Made by a program: the position numbers and the translations under genes. This document shows positions 59,904-64,000 of a DNA stretch of 64,000 bases, one piece after another. Positions within the stretch are counted from its first letter, which is position 1; the number at the start of each line of letters is the position of its first letter. The notes under the pieces were generated by a model. That model had not been told where the DNA came from. It saw nothing but the letters and a program-made list of their open reading frames with translations, and did not search any database. The stretch is from Asterias amurensis. Taxonomy: Eukaryota; Echinodermata; Asteroidea; Forcipulatida; Asteriidae. Location of the stretch: NCBI RefSeq assembly GCF_032118995.1, contig NC_092665.1, positions 2,330,001 to 2,394,000 of the forward strand, in the 5' to 3' direction.

Positions 59904-61982
59904 CTAACTGCAACACTGAGGGCAGTACATATCTTTGTCCTCCAAGATCATAGGAGTAACTATCTCTGCCGGGAGACAGCTGATGTGGAACAATCGTTGG
60001 CAGGTCCCAGAGCACCTCACCGACTCATCAATATCATCAGTGAACTGCTCTTCGCAAAGCGGACAGATTGTTTCCCTGGTAACCGTTGCTACCCCCGCTG
60101 AAGCCAACTCCTGGGTTAGTCCTGGTGGAGATTGCGGGGAGCTACAAGAAGAAACAATCTCTTTGTGGCTGTAACTATGCTCTTGACTCACAACTACCAC
60201 TTTCTCCGTTGGTTCCGTTTGAAAGCCTTCCGTGTAAAGTTCTTTCCAGAGGTCATAGATGGGAGCTTCGACGACGTCCTGCTTATTTCTCAAGCATTTA
60301 CGATACATCAGTTTGGTTGGTTTGTCCAGTTTTGAGTCCAGTCTTGAAAACAAGAGTCGTGAGAGATACAAGTCATTCATTTTAGGATCTCTAGCGAGAA
60401 CAGATTCTTGTATCAACCGAAGTTCAGTCGGCTCATCCAGGGCTTCACCGCGAGGACTGTGAGGTAGTTTTGATTGAGTCTTAGGCGGTGTTTTATGCCG
60501 GCGAGCTTGAGGTACACGTCGTTCAAAAACAACAGGCTCTGGCGGCTGTTCACGAAACTCATCCAAGCGATTGTCATCCACCATGCTCCGATCCAAAGGG
60601 TAAATCCCAGACATTTCAAAGGAGCTCTGAATCTCTTGGGGTCTGATGCCCGTTTCCCATAAACTGTTAATAAGCCGGGGAGTATTGTTCAGGTCGAGGG
60701 GAATATTATTCATGTAGCTTATCTCCGTCAGCTTGTGTAGAAATCTCGTCTTGAAACTAGTGTCGCTGTCATCTTCACAATCCAGCGGACAGAACAGGCT
60801 TCTGGCCTTTGGCAAAAGTCGGAACAAATGGATGTTATTCTGGAAAAGTGTGAGGTGTGTCTTGTAGTTTATTCCCATGTGTCCGCAGTTGAGGAGTAAG
60901 AGAACAGGGCCATCTTTTTTTATCTCTGGGGTGAAGAGCTTTTGTATCCAGTCCTGGTGAAGCTCTCTGACGTCACCCCTATTAGCAAGAACGAAGGCCC
61001 TTGATCCACTCGGTGCCCCAGCTAGTGGATTCCAGTCTGTGGGGACTTGCGTGTGTTTCCCTTCTTTGTAGATGAAGAACGGAGGGAGAACTAACCCAGA
61101 AGCGTTGACCCCGATCCCGATTGAAACATCAAAGTCTCTCTCACTATCTGCCGACGTCCTCGCAAACTGCAATGGAATTTCACAATAGTGCCAGATGGAG
61201 TCTGGTTTGTCCAACAAGTCAAGATCTGAGAGGTAACTGCGAAGCTCGCAGAACCACTTTGTCACCACCTCTTTTGTGACCTCATGGTCGCAGAGAGCGC
61301 GCACTACTGACATTTCCAAGTTCTCAAAATGATTTGTATTGAAGTGGCGCTTTAAAAATGTATTGAACCACCTTCCTGAGGGCCTCTTACTCTTACCATT
61401 GAACGGATTCTTCTTTTTCTTGTCGAAAAGTGTTGGTACTATATTCAGTACCATGACTGGCTTGATGTCAAAACCCTGTTGACGGATTCTTGACACCCAT
61501 CCTGCGACCTTCTGCTCATCTTCAGCTGACATATACCTCGGGCAACCTCTTCCGTCATGTTTATATTTACCACTATGTCTGCCAAATAAAGATCTCCTAT
61601 TGACTTTCCAGAACCTAGCGGCTTCCGTGACAGTTTGGAACTTCTTGCTTTTAAGATCGGCTAAAGCAAGTTTCATCCTGTTAACTTCTGGAATCTCATA
61701 CACCGCAAGGTCTGATTTTGAGGCCACCTGTTCTCTGTCACACTTTATACTGATTTTGAGACCTGACGCTTTATCCTTTGGGAGTAGTTTTTGTCCGTAC
61801 TTTGCTTTCGTCCCGATCATGAAATCTTGGCTACCAAGCGGATTCTTGATAGCTCTCCCGCACCTAGACTGTTTAGCAGTCTCCCCATTTATGCTTGGAC
61901 TCCCAGAAGATTCATCATGCTGTTCCTTATTGCCCATTGTGCTCCTCGAAACCTCACGATGTTGTGAAGGAATGTAGCTCAT
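59904..61982 (-). CDS. Pogo/Tigger transposase-derived protein with C-terminal PHD finger, 692 aa
   Basis: One uninterrupted coding exon (59904-61991 with leader) after an ACAG acceptor. Domains: disordered N terminus (1-98); a psq-type helix-turn-helix (about 101-145, VTEAARFWKVNRRSLFGRHS); a CENP-B-type second HTH (about 150-225, SGRWFNTFLKRH); a DDE_1-type domain (about 255-470); a low-complexity linker; and a PHD finger at 640-690 (CPLC, RCSGTC, FHISC, YCPQC: Cys4-His-Cys3). By alignment with the pogo consensus, the first catalytic Asp (usual x-D-E-T) is C267 in HYCEI, the second (usual D-G-H) is C366 in NCGHMG, and the third is kept as D401 in CPLDCED. I infer a catalytically dead, domesticated protein that may bind DNA and read histone tails. 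No terminal inverted repeats were seen at its ends. Confidence 0.85.
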   Translation of the reverse strand: MSYIPSQHREVSRSTMGNKEQHDESSGSPSINGETAKQSRCGRAIKNPLGSQDFMIGTKAKYGQKLLPKDKASGLKISIKCDREQVASKSDLAVYEIPEVNRMKLALADLKSKKFQTVTEAARFWKVNRRSLFGRHSGKYKHDGRGCPRYMSAEDEQKVAGWVSRIRQQGFDIKPVMVLNIVPTLFDKKKKNPFNGKSKRPSGRWFNTFLKRHFNTNHFENLEMSVVRALCDHEVTKEVVTKWFCELRSYLSDLDLLDKPDSIWHYCEIPLQFARTSADSERDFDVSIGIGVNASGLVLPPFFIYKEGKHTQVPTDWNPLAGAPSGSRAFVLANRGDVRELHQDWIQKLFTPEIKKDGPVLLLLNCGHMGINYKTHLTLFQNNIHLFRLLPKARSLFCPLDCEDDSDTSFKTRFLHKLTEISYMNNIPLDLNNTPRLINSLWETGIRPQEIQSSFEMSGIYPLDRSMVDDNRLDEFREQPPEPVVFERRVPQARRHKTPPKTQSKLPHSPRGEALDEPTELRLIQESVLARDPKMNDLYLSRLLFSRLDSKLDKPTKLMYRKCLRNKQDVVEAPIYDLWKELYTEGFQTEPTEKVVVVSQEHSYSHKEIVSSCSSPQSPPGLTQELASAGVATVTRETICPLCEEQFTDDIDESVRCSGTCQRLFHISCLPAEIVTPMILEDKDMYCPQCCS

Positions 61983-62916
61983 ACAACAAGTCTGTTGAAA
62001 GATAACAACAATAATAATTTAGTTGACCAGATTTGGCTTTACATTACATTAGTTTCTTTTTTTTACTGACACAGTCAAGGTATATTCATAAGTTATGGTC
62101 AATCTTCATATTAAGATAATTAACAAAATAATATCAGATTAGACTCTAAACTAAAGTAATTTCCAATCTATTCTAGGATGAAAGAATTAAGATTAAGACG
62201 TACCTGGATAGTTTGGTTGAATTGGATATTTTCACCATCCCCCATCCCCCCCCCCAAAAAAAGCTGGACCACCCCTCCTTATATAACCCCCCCCCCCTTG
62301 CACTGCAGTTGCACTGAAGAGAAAAGAAAAAATCCCATGACATTTCCATTAAGGTTTATCGCGATTCAGAAACGCAATGCATTGTGGGAAGGAATATGGG
62401 GCAGTTTCTATGCAGTTTCTACGACTTGCACACGCAACACCTATACCTTTGTGTGGGTTCAACAGCGCCCTCTCTTGATATTTTGCTATTCTCGATAAAC
62501 CTTATAAAATAAATAAGTTATTTATTTCAAATCATACTTAGTAGCTCCACTAGCTGAATCTTATTAAAATAAAAGCTGAGGAGTATTTTTCTCTTTTGGG
62601 AGGGGGTGTAGAGGGTGTTTAGCTGGTCTTTGCTCTATAATAGTTAATTCATTTATTCCCCTTCCTCCATGATCACATCACGATCATTCAAACGCAACTC
62701 CGTACGTTTTTGTTTTGACTTTTTTAAGTTATTTTATGATGTGGCGTGCGTAAACAAAAAAATGCACCCACCTTTATTTTATGGTTATTTACAGATTAAT
62801 GTTAAATAAAATTAACTCTAGAACCCCACAATGGCCCACATTCTTCTTGTTAAATAAATACACTACTCTTTACGGCAATTTAAATGGCATAATCGAAGAA
62901 ACTAGTGATTTCTTAC

Positions 62917-63010
62917 CAAGTTTGGTCGCGCCTTCCGTAACCGGTGACGAACGATCACGTCTATGTGAACAGGCGCCCTCTACCGACGGCACTTTATTTT
63001 TCGGCAGGTC
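62917..63010 (-). other. Probable 5' non-coding exon of the transposase-derived gene
   Basis: On the minus strand, GC-richer sequence with 'gttacggaaggcgcgaccaa' ends CTTG before a strong GTAAGA donor (62916). No ATG in the near upstream part. Spliced to the acceptor at 61991 it would give a 5' UTR; the intron would be about 925 nt. The 5' end is a guess. Confidence 0.4.
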
Positions 63011-63149
63011 CAATAAAGGGGGCGGGGCTTTTAGATTTGAGTCACGGCGAGGGGGGGGGGTGAAATCTCCAAATATCCTGTATTCTTACACATTTCTTAA
63101 ATATTTCATGCGCCCAATATGGAAGTTGTGGTCTTATAAGTTGGAGAAC

Positions 63150-63489
63150 GACTTGCTTAGCACAAACAAGTTTTGCTTTACAGAAATAGGTTACCAGCCC
63201 AAATTACATTGTTGCTTAGCAAAGAAACTTGCCAGAACCGCTTCATGAAATTTGGCCCAGGTGATGGGATTGGAGGATTTAACATTTTCCCCAAACCCTC
63301 TATAGCTCCATGGTTTGTTTTCAATAACAAACAGGACCTAAATTCATAAAGCTGAAAATATTGCTTAACACTTTCCTGCTTAGCAAAAATGAGCAGGATA
63401 CCCGTCACAATTTGTACATGTGATGTGCAAGTTTAGCTGGTGACCTTATTCTGGTTAGCACAATTTGTTTTGTGCTTTTAAAGCTCCAC
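63150..63489. mobile_element. Two partial family D elements
   Basis: First piece 63150-63258 ends 'cgcttcatgaaatttggccc'. Second piece 63333-63489 starts 'aggacctaaattcataaagc'. Both carry 'gcttagcaaa' cores but are decayed. Confidence 0.5.
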
Positions 63490-63720
63490 ACAAATACAAA
63501 CACAATAATGAACAACAAAGCCATAAAATCTTACAAAGCTTTTTATAAAACTTGCGCTCTCAAATTGTTTATTTCTTAGAAAAACAAAAAACGCATTCCA
63601 GTTTCACACACAAGGTCAAATGGTATAACTGAGCAATGCTTTTTAACCACTGCTCTGCAAAAAAGTAAAAACAAAACATTATACCTTTATTTTAATTTTG
63701 GATAAAACAAAGACAAAATT

Positions 63721-63915
63721 TATTACAATCGGCAGTGTGTAAAAGATTCTGTCCCCCGATTTGGCGAACCGTGTACAAACTTCTTCTGATAGCGCCCTCT
63801 TTTGAATCCTTCTCCTCCAGCCCATGTTAATTTCCAATATCGGGGACAGAATCTCTGGGACATAGATTTCCCTAGGACACCAGTGTTCTACCAACTGAGC
63901 TATCCAGCCCTTGTG
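63721..63915 (-). repeat. Repeat family J with tRNA-like head
   Basis: The minus strand reads 'gggctggatagctcagttgg', a good A-box, then 'ttctgtccccgatattgg' and the 'gagggcgctatcagaag' part shared with 6930-7110. Probably a SINE. Confidence 0.45.
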
Positions 63916-64000
63916 CTACTTTGTCAAAATCTTTGTTTGGCGGTGCCAGTGAAATGCGCACAGTCACGAAGTAACAATTATTGATACATGTATTTTGTGT

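Overview
The window looks like a piece of an echinoderm genome, most likely a sea star. This is an inference from three things: spliced animal-type genes with long introns, deuterostome-style tRNA-derived SINEs, and many copies of hairpin-forming short DNA transposons of the kind seen in asteroid assemblies. About 85-90% is intron or intergenic DNA filled with short repeats. I saw no bacterial-style operon, no CRISPR array, and nothing I could support as a retrovirus, LTR element or Polinton.

Layout. 1-14889: intergenic or intronic, only repeats, plus one weak exon candidate near 5.5 kb. 14890-15009 (-): an orphan first coding exon with a clear signal peptide. 15010-19900: sparse, with a triplicated 170-bp block and two small hairpin elements just upstream of the next gene. 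20020-22657 (+): a BTB-BACK-Kelch protein whose start codon sits alone at the end of exon 1. 24887-30245 (-): a complete six-exon PUSL1 (TruA-family tRNA pseudouridine synthase, 299 aa). 30835-40773 (+): a complete eleven-exon MFSD8/CLN7-like transporter (522 aa), divergent from PUSL1 with only about 590 bp between the start codons. 43290-46019: a homogeneous tandem array of a tRNA-derived SINE. 47782-57076 (-): a three-exon gene for an unrecognised 1,227-aa protein with a long disordered body and four Cys-x2-Cys pairs at its C terminus. 59904-61982 (-): a pogo/Tigger-type transposase-derived protein (692 aa) with a C-terminal PHD finger, in which two of the three catalytic aspartates are replaced by cysteine. 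62000-64000: a probable 5' non-coding exon of that gene and repeats.

Exon joins were worked out by hand from splice consensus, reading phase and family similarity. For PUSL1 and MFSD8 every junction keeps frame and gives a protein of the family's normal length, so these models are strong. The genes do not form one pathway: a kelch adaptor, a tRNA-modification enzyme, a lysosomal transporter and two probable nuclear proteins are neighbours by position. The two nuclear-type genes, one unrecognised and one a likely domesticated transposase, and the SINE array that appears to have grown in place from one insertion, are the most unusual content.
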